The position numbers were made by a program, and so were the translations under genes. The notes below the pieces were generated by a model. The model saw only the letters and a list, made by a program, of their open reading frames with translations, did no database searches and was not told where the DNA came from. A stretch of DNA of 64,000 nucleotides from Mycobacterium sp. D16Q13 (GTDB taxonomy: Bacteria; Actinomycetota; Actinomycetes; Mycobacteriales; Mycobacteriaceae), in the NCBI RefSeq assembly GCF_002013375.1, contig NZ_MAEW01000010.1, positions 335,179 through 399,178 of the forward strand, in the 5' to 3' direction. Positions within the stretch are counted from its first letter, which is position 1; every line of letters begins with the position of its first letter. Of the stretch, positions 36,678 to 44,424 are shown in pieces.

Positions 36678-37534
36678 GCGTACTGCATCGCGCGCGCGGT
36701 CATCTCAGTACGCGCGGGCGAGCACGTGGGGGCCGGGCCACCCCGCAGTGGCCGGATCGGCTGCAGGGTCGGGGCCACCCGGGTCGGACCGTTCTCGACA
36801 TTGCGCCAGATCCCCATGGCCGTCATCCGCACCGGAGCCACCAGGCGCTGATCGAATGTCATACGCGGCATAGGGCCGGATACCGACACCGCGGCAACCG
36901 CGTCGCCGATGCTCCCGATCGGAGCCGCCACGCAGCCAATGCCCTGCTGCAGTTCCTCACGGTCGAAGGCCACGCCGTGACCACGAACCTTGTCCAGCTC
37001 CGGGCGCAATTGCGCCGCTGAGCCGATGGAGTAGCGCGTCTTGCGGGCCAGCGCGGTGCAGCCCTCGAGCGTCTCGCCCCCATACGCCAAGATCGCCTTA
37101 CCGGAGGCCGTACAGTGCGCCGGCTGGCGACCACCGATACGGGTGGCGACCGCGGCGCCCATCCCCACACCGATCTTCTCCAAGTACACGACGTCCGTGC
37201 CATCGAGGATCGACAGGTGGACCACCAGGCCGGTGGCGCGATGCAACTCGTGCAGCATCGGCAGCGCCGCCGCGTGCAGCCGATCTTGATGCACCGCGAG
37301 GGATCCGAGCTCAACCAATCGCGTGCCCAGCTCATAGTCGCGGCCATCGCGACGCAGCCAGCGCAGCTGCACCAGGCGCTCCAGCATCCGATGCACGGAT
37401 GAGCGGGGAAGACCCGTACGCCGTACGAGCTGCGCCAGCGTGAGGCGGCCCGGGCCGTCGAAGGCGTCCAACAGCAGCGATACCCGATCGATCACAGCGC
37501 TTGGAGTGGCCGGCTCGGCGGTAGTGGTTGTCAT
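36674..37534 (-). CDS. IclR-family regulator of the esterase / catabolic island
   Basis: 286 residues from ATG 37534, with GGAGGG just upstream; the ATG at 37567 lies on a palindrome and is rejected. The N-terminal wHTH reads LTLAQLVRRTGLPRSSVHRM. The C-terminal effector domain has TDVVYLEKIGVG, HCTASGKAILA and the closing FDQRLVAPVRMTAMGIWRNV. IclR proteins often control aromatic and steroid catabolism. It is upstream of and overlapping the esterase gene, and downstream of the hsaC-like gene behind a terminator, so it has its own promoter with palindromes nearby. Confidence 0.9.
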   Translation of the reverse strand: MTTTTAEPATPSAVIDRVSLLLDAFDGPGRLTLAQLVRRTGLPRSSVHRMLERLVQLRWLRRDGRDYELGTRLVELGSLAVHQDRLHAAALPMLHELHRATGLVVHLSILDGTDVVYLEKIGVGMGAAVATRIGGRQPAHCTASGKAILAYGGETLEGCTALARKTRYSIGSAAQLRPELDKVRGHGVAFDREELQQGIGCVAAPIGSIGDAVAAVSVSGPMPRMTFDQRLVAPVRMTAMGIWRNVENGPTRVAPTLQPIRPLRGGPAPTCSPARTEMTARAMQYA

Positions 37535-37566
37535 GGTGCCCTCCCACGGCGTTGGGGTCTCGGTCA

Positions 37567-37587
37567 CATATGACTATTAGTCATATG
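37567..37587. promoter_or_regulatory. Palindrome upstream of IclR gene (probable autoregulatory operator)
   Basis: Arms CATATGACTA (37567-37576) and TAGTCATATG (37578-37587) around one central base, perfectly complementary, 33 bp upstream of the iclR ATG. AT-rich against its surroundings. Fits an IclR-type autoregulatory site, though the protein bound is inferred from position only. Confidence 0.65.
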
Positions 37588-37604
37588 CCTGTTTGTATCA
37601 TGAG

Positions 37605-37620
37605 TGTGTCGGCCGACACA
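37605..37620. promoter_or_regulatory. GC-rich palindrome upstream of IclR gene
   Basis: Perfect 16-bp palindrome TGTGTCGGCCGACACA, 18 bp further upstream than the AT-rich palindrome. Its 12-bp core TGTCGGCCGACA also occurs at 17202-17213 downstream of gltD. It could be a second operator; chance is possible for a core of this length. Confidence 0.4.
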
Positions 37621-37644
37621 ACCCCGGCATGCCCCGAAAACGCG

Positions 37645-37680
37645 AACAGACGCTCGGTGCCTGTGCACCGAGCGTCTGTT
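37645..37680 (-). terminator. Terminator hairpin after the hsaC-like gene
   Basis: A 16-bp perfect stem AACAGACGCTCGGTGC (37645-37660) and its complement (37665-37680) around CTGT. It starts 23 bp past the hsaC-like stop on the minus strand and separates the ring-cleavage genes from the iclR-esterase operon. Read on the minus strand, it is followed shortly by a run of four T. Confidence 0.75.
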
Positions 37681-37702
37681 TCGCCAGAAGGGAAGGTGGG
37701 GG

Positions 37703-38602
37703 CTACATCGCTGCCAGCGGCTCGCTGCCCGACCAGTCGTGGCCCCAATAGCTATCCGCCGTGATTTCCTCGGCGGTGTAATACGTTTCGTCGACCCGCA
37801 TACCTTCGGTGCCAAACTCGATATCCCAGCCGCCCGGGGCCCGGACGTAGAAGGACAACATCTTGTCGTTGGTGTGCCGCCCCAGGGTGGAGGAGAGCGA
37901 GTAGTCGTCCTTGAGCACCCGATCCAGGGCCCGACCCACGGCATCGAGGCTGTCCACCTCGACCATCACGTGCACCAACCCCGGCGCGCCGCCATGCGGT
38001 GCCGGGCAGAGCGCCAGGCTGTGGTGACGCTCGTTGATACCCAGGAATCGCACCCGCATCGGGCCGAACTCCTGCGGGGCGGGAATGCGGAACGCTCCCC
38101 GCGGCCGGAATCCCAGCACCTCGGTGTAGAAGGTAAAGGCGCCGCCCGGATCCGTCACCGGCAACACCACATGTCCGAGCCCCTGGGCGCCGGTCACGAA
38201 TCGTGCCCCGAACGGCGTCACCACCGGGCTGTGGTCCAGCACCGGGCCGTGGAACACCTCAACGGTGGTGCCGACGGGGTCGGTGAAGGTCACCACTTCC
38301 TCAACCCGGCGGGCGTCGGCTTCCTCGACGGACAGCTGCTTCACCGCCGTGCCGGACGCCTCGACCGCCTGCACGACCTCACGCAACGCGGCGCCATCGC
38401 GCACCTCCCAGCCGATCGTGACGACCTGATCGGCCTCACCCGGCACTACCACGATGCGCGCGGCGCGTTCATCCATGCGTAGATACAGCGCGTCGGAATC
38501 AGGGCCGCTGCCTTCGGCGAATCCGAGCACTCCCAGGGCGAAATGCCGCCAGCGGGCCATGTCCCGGGTTTGGACCGTGATGTATCCCAAGCTCCTCAGC
38601 AT
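37703..38602 (-). CDS. Extradiol ring-cleavage dioxygenase, HsaC/BphC-like (VOC fold)
   Basis: 299 residues with two vicinal-oxygen-chelate repeats. The iron ligands of the second repeat are H144 (GLGHVVLP), H211 (LVHVMVEV) and E262 (WDIEFG). The active-site residues H194/H195 (RHHSLA), H243 (GRHTND) and the conserved tyrosine in LSFY are present, so the enzyme should be active. It resembles HsaC, which cleaves the aromatised steroid ring A between adjacent hydroxyls. It overlaps the hsaA-like start side by one base. A catechol of another polycyclic compound is an alternative substrate. Confidence 0.88.
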   Translation of the reverse strand: MLRSLGYITVQTRDMARWRHFALGVLGFAEGSGPDSDALYLRMDERAARIVVVPGEADQVVTIGWEVRDGAALREVVQAVEASGTAVKQLSVEEADARRVEEVVTFTDPVGTTVEVFHGPVLDHSPVVTPFGARFVTGAQGLGHVVLPVTDPGGAFTFYTEVLGFRPRGAFRIPAPQEFGPMRVRFLGINERHHSLALCPAPHGGAPGLVHVMVEVDSLDAVGRALDRVLKDDYSLSSTLGRHTNDKMLSFYVRAPGGWDIEFGTEGMRVDETYYTAEEITADSYWGHDWSGSEPLAAM

Positions 38603-39783
38603 CAGATCATCGCCCTCAGCTGGCCCTGCGGCTCGATGCCCAGCGCGCTGAGCGCCGACGCGTGGAACACGGTGCTGGGCACATGAATTGCGTGGGCAAG
38701 CCCGGTATGCGCATCACGCCAGTACCGCTGCAGCGGTTTGTCCAGACGCATCGCGTTACCACCGGATCGGGAGAAGATCTGATCGACGGCCATCACGGCG
38801 CGCCACGCGGCGCGCACCTGGGTGCGACGGCCGGCGGCCCGGTCTTCGAAGCTCACTTCCTGACCGGAATCGACTATGTCCCAAATCTTGTCGACATTCG
38901 CGAGGATCTCCTGGCGGGCTGCGTTGATATCCGCGGCCGCCTCGCCGATCGCGAAAAGCACGTACGGATCGTCCTTGACCGCCGTGCCCTGTGCCCCGAC
39001 GCGCTCGCGCTGATAGTCCAGGTGCGCGGCCAGCGCGCCCTCGGCGATGCCGATCACCGCCGAGCTGATACCCAGCGGGAACATCGTCGACCAGGGCATC
39101 CGGTACAGGGTGTCCGTCATACCGGCGTTGCGCTGCGCAGTGCCGTCGATCACCTCGTCGCCATCCATCACGCGATAGGTCGGCACGAACGCATCCTTGA
39201 CGATGATGTCCTTGGACCCGGTGCCACGCAGTCCCACCACATTCCAGGAGTCCTCGACGATGCGGTAATCCGTACGCGGCAAGATCATGTGCAGCATCTT
39301 CGGCGGCATGACGGGCTTGCCCTCCGCGTCGCCGAGCAGCGCGCCCAAGATGATCCAGTCGCAGTGATCGGTGCCGGAGCTGAACTGCCAGCGTCCGTTG
39401 AAGATGTAGCCGCCGTCCGCCGGTGTGGCCACACCCGTCGGCGCGTAGGGCGAGGCCATCCAGATGTCCTGGTCGTCACTCCACATTTCCTCGGCGACTC
39501 TGGGGTCGGCAAAGGCGACCTGCCACGGATGCACGCCGACGACACCGCAGATCCAGCCAGACGCGGGATCCAATGCCGCCGTGGCCATGACGGTCTCGGA
39601 GAACTCACGGGGGTGTACCTCGTACCCGCCGTACTTCTTGGGCTGGAGCAGCCGGATAGGCCCGGCGGCCCTGAGCATCTTCGCGGTCTCATCGGGTAGC
39701 GTGCCCAGCTTCTCCGCCTCCCACGCCTGCTCACGCAGCTGGTCGGCGAGATCGTTGATGCGATCGATTACGCGTTCGGTCAT
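38602..39783 (-). CDS. HsaA-like flavin-dependent monooxygenase (acyl-CoA dehydrogenase fold)
   Basis: 393 residues. The sequence follows the HsaA oxygenase throughout: LLQPKKYGGYEVHPREFSET, DPASGWICGVVGVHPW, NGRWQFSSGTDHCDW, VVGLRGTGSKDIIVKDAFVP and a C-terminal RYWRDAHTGLAHA. HsaA uses reduced flavin to hydroxylate the phenolic steroid ring A, making the catechol that HsaC opens. It needs a flavin reductase (HsaB), which is not in the window. It is co-transcribed with the hsaC-like gene (one-base overlap) and divergent from the BVMO-SDR operon. Confidence 0.88.
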   Translation of the reverse strand: MTERVIDRINDLADQLREQAWEAEKLGTLPDETAKMLRAAGPIRLLQPKKYGGYEVHPREFSETVMATAALDPASGWICGVVGVHPWQVAFADPRVAEEMWSDDQDIWMASPYAPTGVATPADGGYIFNGRWQFSSGTDHCDWIILGALLGDAEGKPVMPPKMLHMILPRTDYRIVEDSWNVVGLRGTGSKDIIVKDAFVPTYRVMDGDEVIDGTAQRNAGMTDTLYRMPWSTMFPLGISSAVIGIAEGALAAHLDYQRERVGAQGTAVKDDPYVLFAIGEAAADINAARQEILANVDKIWDIVDSGQEVSFEDRAAGRRTQVRAAWRAVMAVDQIFSRSGGNAMRLDKPLQRYWRDAHTGLAHAIHVPSTVFHASALSALGIEPQGQLRAMI

Positions 39784-39914
39784 GCGCTTGATAGTGCGCC
39801 CGCCACGACCTCCCTATCGGGTGTTTTCCCGATCAGCGGTCCGTTGAATCCGATTGACCGGTCACTGGGATCGGCGCGCCGGAGCACGGTCCGCACGCCC
39901 TAGCGTGGCCAATC
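39784..39914. promoter_or_regulatory. Divergent control region, hsaA-like / BVMO operons
   Basis: 131 bp. Contains the inverted repeat ATCGGG-N6-CCCGAT (39816-39833), which could be an operator for the hsaA-like gene. No match to KstR or KstR2 consensus was seen. The BVMO GTG at 39915 has no strong ribosome binding site. Confidence 0.4.
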
Positions 39915-41516
39915 GTGAAGAACTTCGATGTGGTGGTGGTCGGCGCCGGATTCGCCGGCCTGTACGCCCTGCAGCGTCTGCGATCGCAGGGTCTATCGGT
40001 CATCGTCTTCGAGGCAGGCCCGGACGTGGGCGGCACCTGGTTCTTCAATCGGTATCCGGGTGCGCGTTGCGATGTGGAGAGCATCGACTACTCCTATTCG
40101 TTTTCCAGTGAACTGCAACAGGATTGGGATTGGGGCGAGAAGTACGCCACCCAAGCGGAGATCCTGCGCTACATCAATCACGTCGCCGACCGATTCGACT
40201 TGCGCCGCGATATCCAATGCGGCACCCGCGTCACCTCGGCGATCCTCGACGAGGAACAGGTGCTGTGGTCGGTACGCACCGACCGGGGAGATCAGGTGAC
40301 CGCGCGGTTCTGCGTGATGGCCACCGGCGCGTTGTCGACCGCGAACATGCCCGATATCCCCGGGCGTGACGCATTTGCCGGCGAGCTGTACCACACCGGA
40401 CACTGGCCGGCGGCCGCAGTGGACTTCACCGGCAAGCGGGTCGGAGTCATCGGAACAGGGTCATCGGGCATCCAACTGGTGCCGATCGCCGCGCAGACCG
40501 CCCAGGAGCTCTTCGTCTTCCAGCGCACCGCCAATTACAGTGTTCCCGCAGGCAATACCGACATCACCCCCGAACGTCGTGCCGAGGTGAAGGCCCACTA
40601 CGACGAGCGCCGCAGACAGTCCCGGGAAAGTGGCGGCGGCTCTCCGCATCAAGCCCACCCCAAGAAGACCCTGGAAATCAGCGCCGAGGAACGTCGCTCC
40701 GCCTTCGAGAGACGCTGGAATCTCGGCGGCGTCCTATTCGGAAAGACCTTCCCCGATCAGACGACAGACATGCGAGCCAACGACGAGGCCAGGAACTTCT
40801 TCGAGGAGAAGGTGCGCGCCGTCATCGACGATCCGGCCGTTGCGGACATCCTTATCCCCACGGACCATCCCATCGGCACAAAGCGAATCTGCACAGACAC
40901 CAACTACTTTCAGACGTACAACCGCGACAACGTGCACATCGTGGATCTCCGTACCAGCCCCATCGAGTCCATCGATATCCACGGAATCAACACCACGGCA
41001 GGGCATTACGGCTTGGATATGCTCGTGTTCGCCACCGGGTTCGACGCCATGACCGGCTCTCTGAATCGGATCGGCATCCAGGGCCGCGGCGGACGCCCCC
41101 TGGCGGAGGCCTGGCGGGCGGGACCGCGCACCTACCTGGGCCTCGGGGTCGACGGATTCCCCAACCTGTTCATCGTGACCGGGCCGGGCAGCCCTTCGGT
41201 GCTCGCCAACATGGTGCTGGGTGCCGAGCAACATGTCGACTGGATCGGTGAGCTACTGAACTACATGACAGAACATGGTTTCTCGACCGTGGAGGCGGAG
41301 CCGCAGGCGGTCAGCGGCTGGGTGACCGAGTGCAACGAACGTGCCGCCTCCACCATGTTCCCACAAGCCAATTCGTGGTACCTCGGCGCGAACATCCCCG
41401 GAAAGCCACGCGTTTTCATGCCGTTCATCGGCGGCTTCGGAGTGTACGGGGCCATCTGTGCCGATGTTGCCGCCAGCGGGTACAAGGGCTTCGCCCTCAG
41501 CGGGGGCAACACATGA
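39915..41516 (+). CDS. Baeyer-Villiger monooxygenase (cyclohexanone/steroid ketone type)
   Basis: 533 residues from GTG 39915. FAD motif GAGFAG (10-15), GGTWFFNRYPGARCDVES (39-56), the intact fingerprint FAGELYHTGHW (154-164, His160 present) and NADPH motif GTGSSG. The later stretch ATGFDAMTGSLNRIGIQGRG is typical of type I cyclic-ketone BVMOs. It should convert a cyclic ketone to a lactone; in this context the 17-ketone of an androstane-type steroid is a plausible substrate. Its stop overlaps the start of the next SDR (ATGA). Confidence 0.92.
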   Translation: MKNFDVVVVGAGFAGLYALQRLRSQGLSVIVFEAGPDVGGTWFFNRYPGARCDVESIDYSYSFSSELQQDWDWGEKYATQAEILRYINHVADRFDLRRDIQCGTRVTSAILDEEQVLWSVRTDRGDQVTARFCVMATGALSTANMPDIPGRDAFAGELYHTGHWPAAAVDFTGKRVGVIGTGSSGIQLVPIAAQTAQELFVFQRTANYSVPAGNTDITPERRAEVKAHYDERRRQSRESGGGSPHQAHPKKTLEISAEERRSAFERRWNLGGVLFGKTFPDQTTDMRANDEARNFFEEKVRAVIDDPAVADILIPTDHPIGTKRICTDTNYFQTYNRDNVHIVDLRTSPIESIDIHGINTTAGHYGLDMLVFATGFDAMTGSLNRIGIQGRGGRPLAEAWRAGPRTYLGLGVDGFPNLFIVTGPGSPSVLANMVLGAEQHVDWIGELLNYMTEHGFSTVEAEPQAVSGWVTECNERAASTMFPQANSWYLGANIPGKPRVFMPFIGGFGVYGAICADVAASGYKGFALSGGNT

Positions 41517-42307
41517 CACGGCTATCGGGGAGAGTTGCGGTGGTCACCGGCGCCGCAAAGGGTATGGGGCGCAAGCACTGTGAGCGCCTCGCCGAGGAAG
41601 GCGCGGAGGTCATCGCGATCGACCTGCCCGGGTCCACCGAGCTCGCCGGCACCGTCAAGGAGGTCGAGTACCGCGGCCGCCGCTGTGTACCCGCCTTCGC
41701 CGATGTCCGTGACCCGGAGTCGCTCACCCAGGCCGTTGACGTCGGGGTGGAGGTACTGGGCCGCCTGGACATCATCGTGGCGAACGCCGGGATCTACGAA
41801 GACCTGGCCCCGTCATGGGAACTCACCGAGGACGCCTGGCAGCGGTCACTCGACGTGAACCTGACGGGTGTCCTGCACACCATCCAGGCGGGGGTGCGGC
41901 ACCTGACGGCCGGCGGATCTATCGTGGTCATCAGTTCCACCAACGGACTCAAGGGCACCCCGCACACGGCGCACTACACCGCGAGCAAGCACGCCGTCGT
42001 CGGTCTGGCCCGCACGGCGGCCAATGAGCTTGGACCGCTCGGCATCCGGGTCAACACGGTGCACCCGGGGGCGGTCAACACGGGCATGATCCTCAATCCC
42101 GACGTCATCGGCCGTTTGCGTCCAGACCTGCAACACCCCACCGAACAGGACGCCGCAGCAGCCCTGGTGGCCCGCACCCTGTTACCGGTGCCGTGGGTGG
42201 AGGCGGTGGATATCAGCAATGCGGTGGTCTTCTTGGCCTCCGACGATGCGCGCTACATCACCGGTACACAGCTGGTGGTCGACGCCGGATTGACGCAGAA
42301 GGCATAA
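41513..42307 (+). CDS. Short-chain dehydrogenase (BVMO operon, first SDR)
   Basis: 264 residues from ATG 41513, overlapping the BVMO stop. TGAAKGMG (about 12-19), VANAGIY, serine in VISSTNG and YTASKHAVVG with the Tyr/Lys pair are all present. It lacks the long insertion of mycofactocin-type SDRs, unlike its neighbour. Likely an alcohol dehydrogenase that supplies the ketone for the BVMO, for example a 17-beta-hydroxysteroid. One base separates it from the next gene. Confidence 0.9.
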   Translation: MTRLSGRVAVVTGAAKGMGRKHCERLAEEGAEVIAIDLPGSTELAGTVKEVEYRGRRCVPAFADVRDPESLTQAVDVGVEVLGRLDIIVANAGIYEDLAPSWELTEDAWQRSLDVNLTGVLHTIQAGVRHLTAGGSIVVISSTNGLKGTPHTAHYTASKHAVVGLARTAANELGPLGIRVNTVHPGAVNTGMILNPDVIGRLRPDLQHPTEQDAAAALVARTLLPVPWVEAVDISNAVVFLASDDARYITGTQLVVDAGLTQKA

Positions 42308-42308
42308 C

Positions 42309-43139
42309 GTGACTGGACGATTGGCGGGCAAGATTGCCCTCGTAACGGGTGCCGCTCGCGGTATCGGGCGCGCACAGGCGGTGCGCTTCGCTCAGGAGGG
42401 CGCCGATGTCATCGCCCTCGACATCTGTGCGCCGGTGCACACCACCGTCACGCCGCCCGCGACGCGCGCGGACCTCGATCAGACGGCCGACCTTGTGGAG
42501 TCCCACGGCCGACGGGTCATTCCGGGCGTGGTCGACGTGCGCGACCTCCGGGCCCTAGAAACCTTTGTGACCGATGCGGTTACCTCATTCGGCGGACTGG
42601 ACGTCGTGTGTGCCACCGCCGGTATCACATCGCGCAGCACCCTCGCCGAGATGACCGAAAGCGCCTGGCAGACAATGCTCGACGTCAACCTGACCGGCGT
42701 GTGGCACACCACCCGCGCCGCGATCCCCCACCTGATCACCCGTGGCGGCGGCTCGATGGTGCTGGTGAGCTCGATCGCCGGATTGCGCGGCCTCATTGGG
42801 GTTTCGCATTACGTCGCGGCCAAGCACGGAGTGGTGGGGCTCATGCGTTCACTCGCATCGGAGTTGGCGCCGCACAAGATTCGCGTCAACACCGTCCATC
42901 CCACCAACGTAGATACCCCGATGATCCAGAACGAACACGTGCGACGGATGTTCCGGCCCGATCTTGACGAGCCCACCCGGGCTGACTTCGAGGTGGCGGC
43001 CAAGACCATGAACATGCTCGATGTGCCATGGGTGGAGCCGCTCGATATCGCCAACGCGTCGCTGTTCCTGGCCTCCGATGAGGCGCGCTACATCACCTCG
43101 GTGAGCCTGCCGGTGGATGCGGGCAGCACACAGCGATAA
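42309..43139 (+). CDS. Mycofactocin-type short-chain dehydrogenase
   Basis: 276 residues from GTG 42309. TGAARGIG (about 13-20), the insertion CAPVHTTVTPPATRADLD typical of mycofactocin-coupled SDRs, and catalytic YVAAKHGVVG are visible. It is about as long as the SDR of the P450 operon at 10340-11170 and carries the same type of insertion. It would oxidise an alcohol with a tightly held NAD recycled by mycofactocin. It ends the BVMO-SDR-SDR operon. Confidence 0.9.
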   Translation: MTGRLAGKIALVTGAARGIGRAQAVRFAQEGADVIALDICAPVHTTVTPPATRADLDQTADLVESHGRRVIPGVVDVRDLRALETFVTDAVTSFGGLDVVCATAGITSRSTLAEMTESAWQTMLDVNLTGVWHTTRAAIPHLITRGGGSMVLVSSIAGLRGLIGVSHYVAAKHGVVGLMRSLASELAPHKIRVNTVHPTNVDTPMIQNEHVRRMFRPDLDEPTRADFEVAAKTMNMLDVPWVEPLDIANASLFLASDEARYITSVSLPVDAGSTQR

Positions 43140-43164
43140 CCCTCATCGGCGGTACCGTTTCGGT

Positions 43165-44004
43165 ATGGACGTGCTGATCTCGGCGACCGAACTCGCTGGC
43201 CGCCTCTCCGAAGTCCGGTTATTCGACGTCCGTTGGACCGTCATGGCTCCCGACGGGCACCCGGCCTATCTGGAAGGCCACCTCCCCGGCGCGGTATTCG
43301 TCGATCTCGACGCCGACCTCGCCGACCACTCGGCGACGGGTCGCGGCCGTCATCCACTACCGACGCCCGAGGCCTTTCAGGCCAGTGCACGCCGCTGGGG
43401 CCTCAACGACGGTGACGCCGTGGTCGTCTACGACGACTGGAACGGGCAGGCGGCCTCACGGGCCTGGTGGCTGCTGCGCGCCGCCGGAATTGCCGACGTC
43501 CGGATTCTCGATGGCGGCTGGGCGGCCTGGCAGCGCTTCGGCGGGCCCGTCGAGACGGGCGAGGTTGTCCCCGAGCCCGGCAAGGTCACCATCGCTTCGC
43601 TAGACGGTCTGGCCGCCGTCGATGTCGACGAGGTTGCGATTCAATCGAAGTGGGGGGATATCCAAATTCTGGACGCCCGCGCTGCCGCTCGCTACCGCGG
43701 GGACGAGGAACCACTCGATCCGCGAGCCGGGCACATCCCCCGCGCCATCTCAGCCCCTACTGCCGAGAACCTCAATGCCGACGGCACCTTCCGATCGGCC
43801 GCCGAACTGCGTGAACGCTTCGGCGAGCTCGGCGTCGAACACAGCCCCGCCGTCACCGTGTACTGCGGGTCGGGTGTCACCGCGACACATCAGATCGCCG
43901 CGCTGACCATCGCGGGATACGACGCCGCCCTCTATCCGGGATCGTGGTCGGAGTGGTCGAGTGACCCGCAGCGCCCTGTCGCGACCGGACCCGATCCGTT
44001 CTAG
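43165..44004 (+). CDS. Thiosulfate/3-mercaptopyruvate sulfurtransferase (two rhodanese domains)
   Basis: 279 residues from ATG 43165. The N-terminal, non-catalytic rhodanese domain has the CH2-type ends (LFDVRW, GHLPGAVFVDLD). The C-terminal domain carries the active loop YCGSGVTATH with the persulfide cysteine. The loop CGSGVTA is of the mercaptopyruvate type, as in SseB. It moves sulfur from 3-mercaptopyruvate or thiosulfate to a thiol or cyanide. It is 25 bp after the SDR and could be read with it, but has its own function. Confidence 0.9.
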   Translation: MDVLISATELAGRLSEVRLFDVRWTVMAPDGHPAYLEGHLPGAVFVDLDADLADHSATGRGRHPLPTPEAFQASARRWGLNDGDAVVVYDDWNGQAASRAWWLLRAAGIADVRILDGGWAAWQRFGGPVETGEVVPEPGKVTIASLDGLAAVDVDEVAIQSKWGDIQILDARAAARYRGDEEPLDPRAGHIPRAISAPTAENLNADGTFRSAAELRERFGELGVEHSPAVTVYCGSGVTATHQIAALTIAGYDAALYPGSWSEWSSDPQRPVATGPDPF

Positions 44005-44008
44005 ACGA

Positions 44009-44398
44009 TCAGAGCGTCAATCCCACGGCCAGAGCAATGATCCCGAGAAGCGGGGGCACCAGCTGCTTCAACGCGGCCGACGCTTTGTCCGGTGACGAGA
44101 TCAACAGCACCAGACCGGCCGCGACCATCGACCCCGCGCCCGTGAAGACCAGCGTCGCGCCCACCGGTGTGCAGCCACGTGCCCACAGCACCGTCCCCAC
44201 CGCGATGGCGATGGCAAGAAACAGGTTGTAGAAACCCTGGTTGAAGGCAAGCGGTTTGGTGATCTCGGCTTCCTCCGCGGTGCGGACACCGAACACCTTC
44301 CGAGTCTTCTCAGTGGTCCACGTGATCGATTCCAGATAGAAGATGTAGACGTGGATGAGCGCCGCGATTCCCGTCAATACCAACCCTGCGATGATCAT
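44009..44398 (-). CDS. DUF1304-family small membrane protein
   Basis: 129 residues with four predicted membrane helices. The N-terminal LVLTGIAALIHVYIFYLES and the loop RKVFGVRTAEEAEITKPLAF then NQGFYNLFLAIA are the DUF1304 signature. The function of this family is unknown. It lies 26 bp after the MFS gene on the same strand and probably belongs to the GntR-MFS operon. Its stop is 4 bp from the convergent sulfurtransferase stop. Confidence 0.87.
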   Translation of the reverse strand: MIIAGLVLTGIAALIHVYIFYLESITWTTEKTRKVFGVRTAEEAEITKPLAFNQGFYNLFLAIAIAVGTVLWARGCTPVGATLVFTGAGSMVAAGLVLLISSPDKASAALKQLVPPLLGIIALAVGLTL

Positions 44399-44424
44399 GC
44401 TGCGAGAGCCTATCCGTCCTTCCG

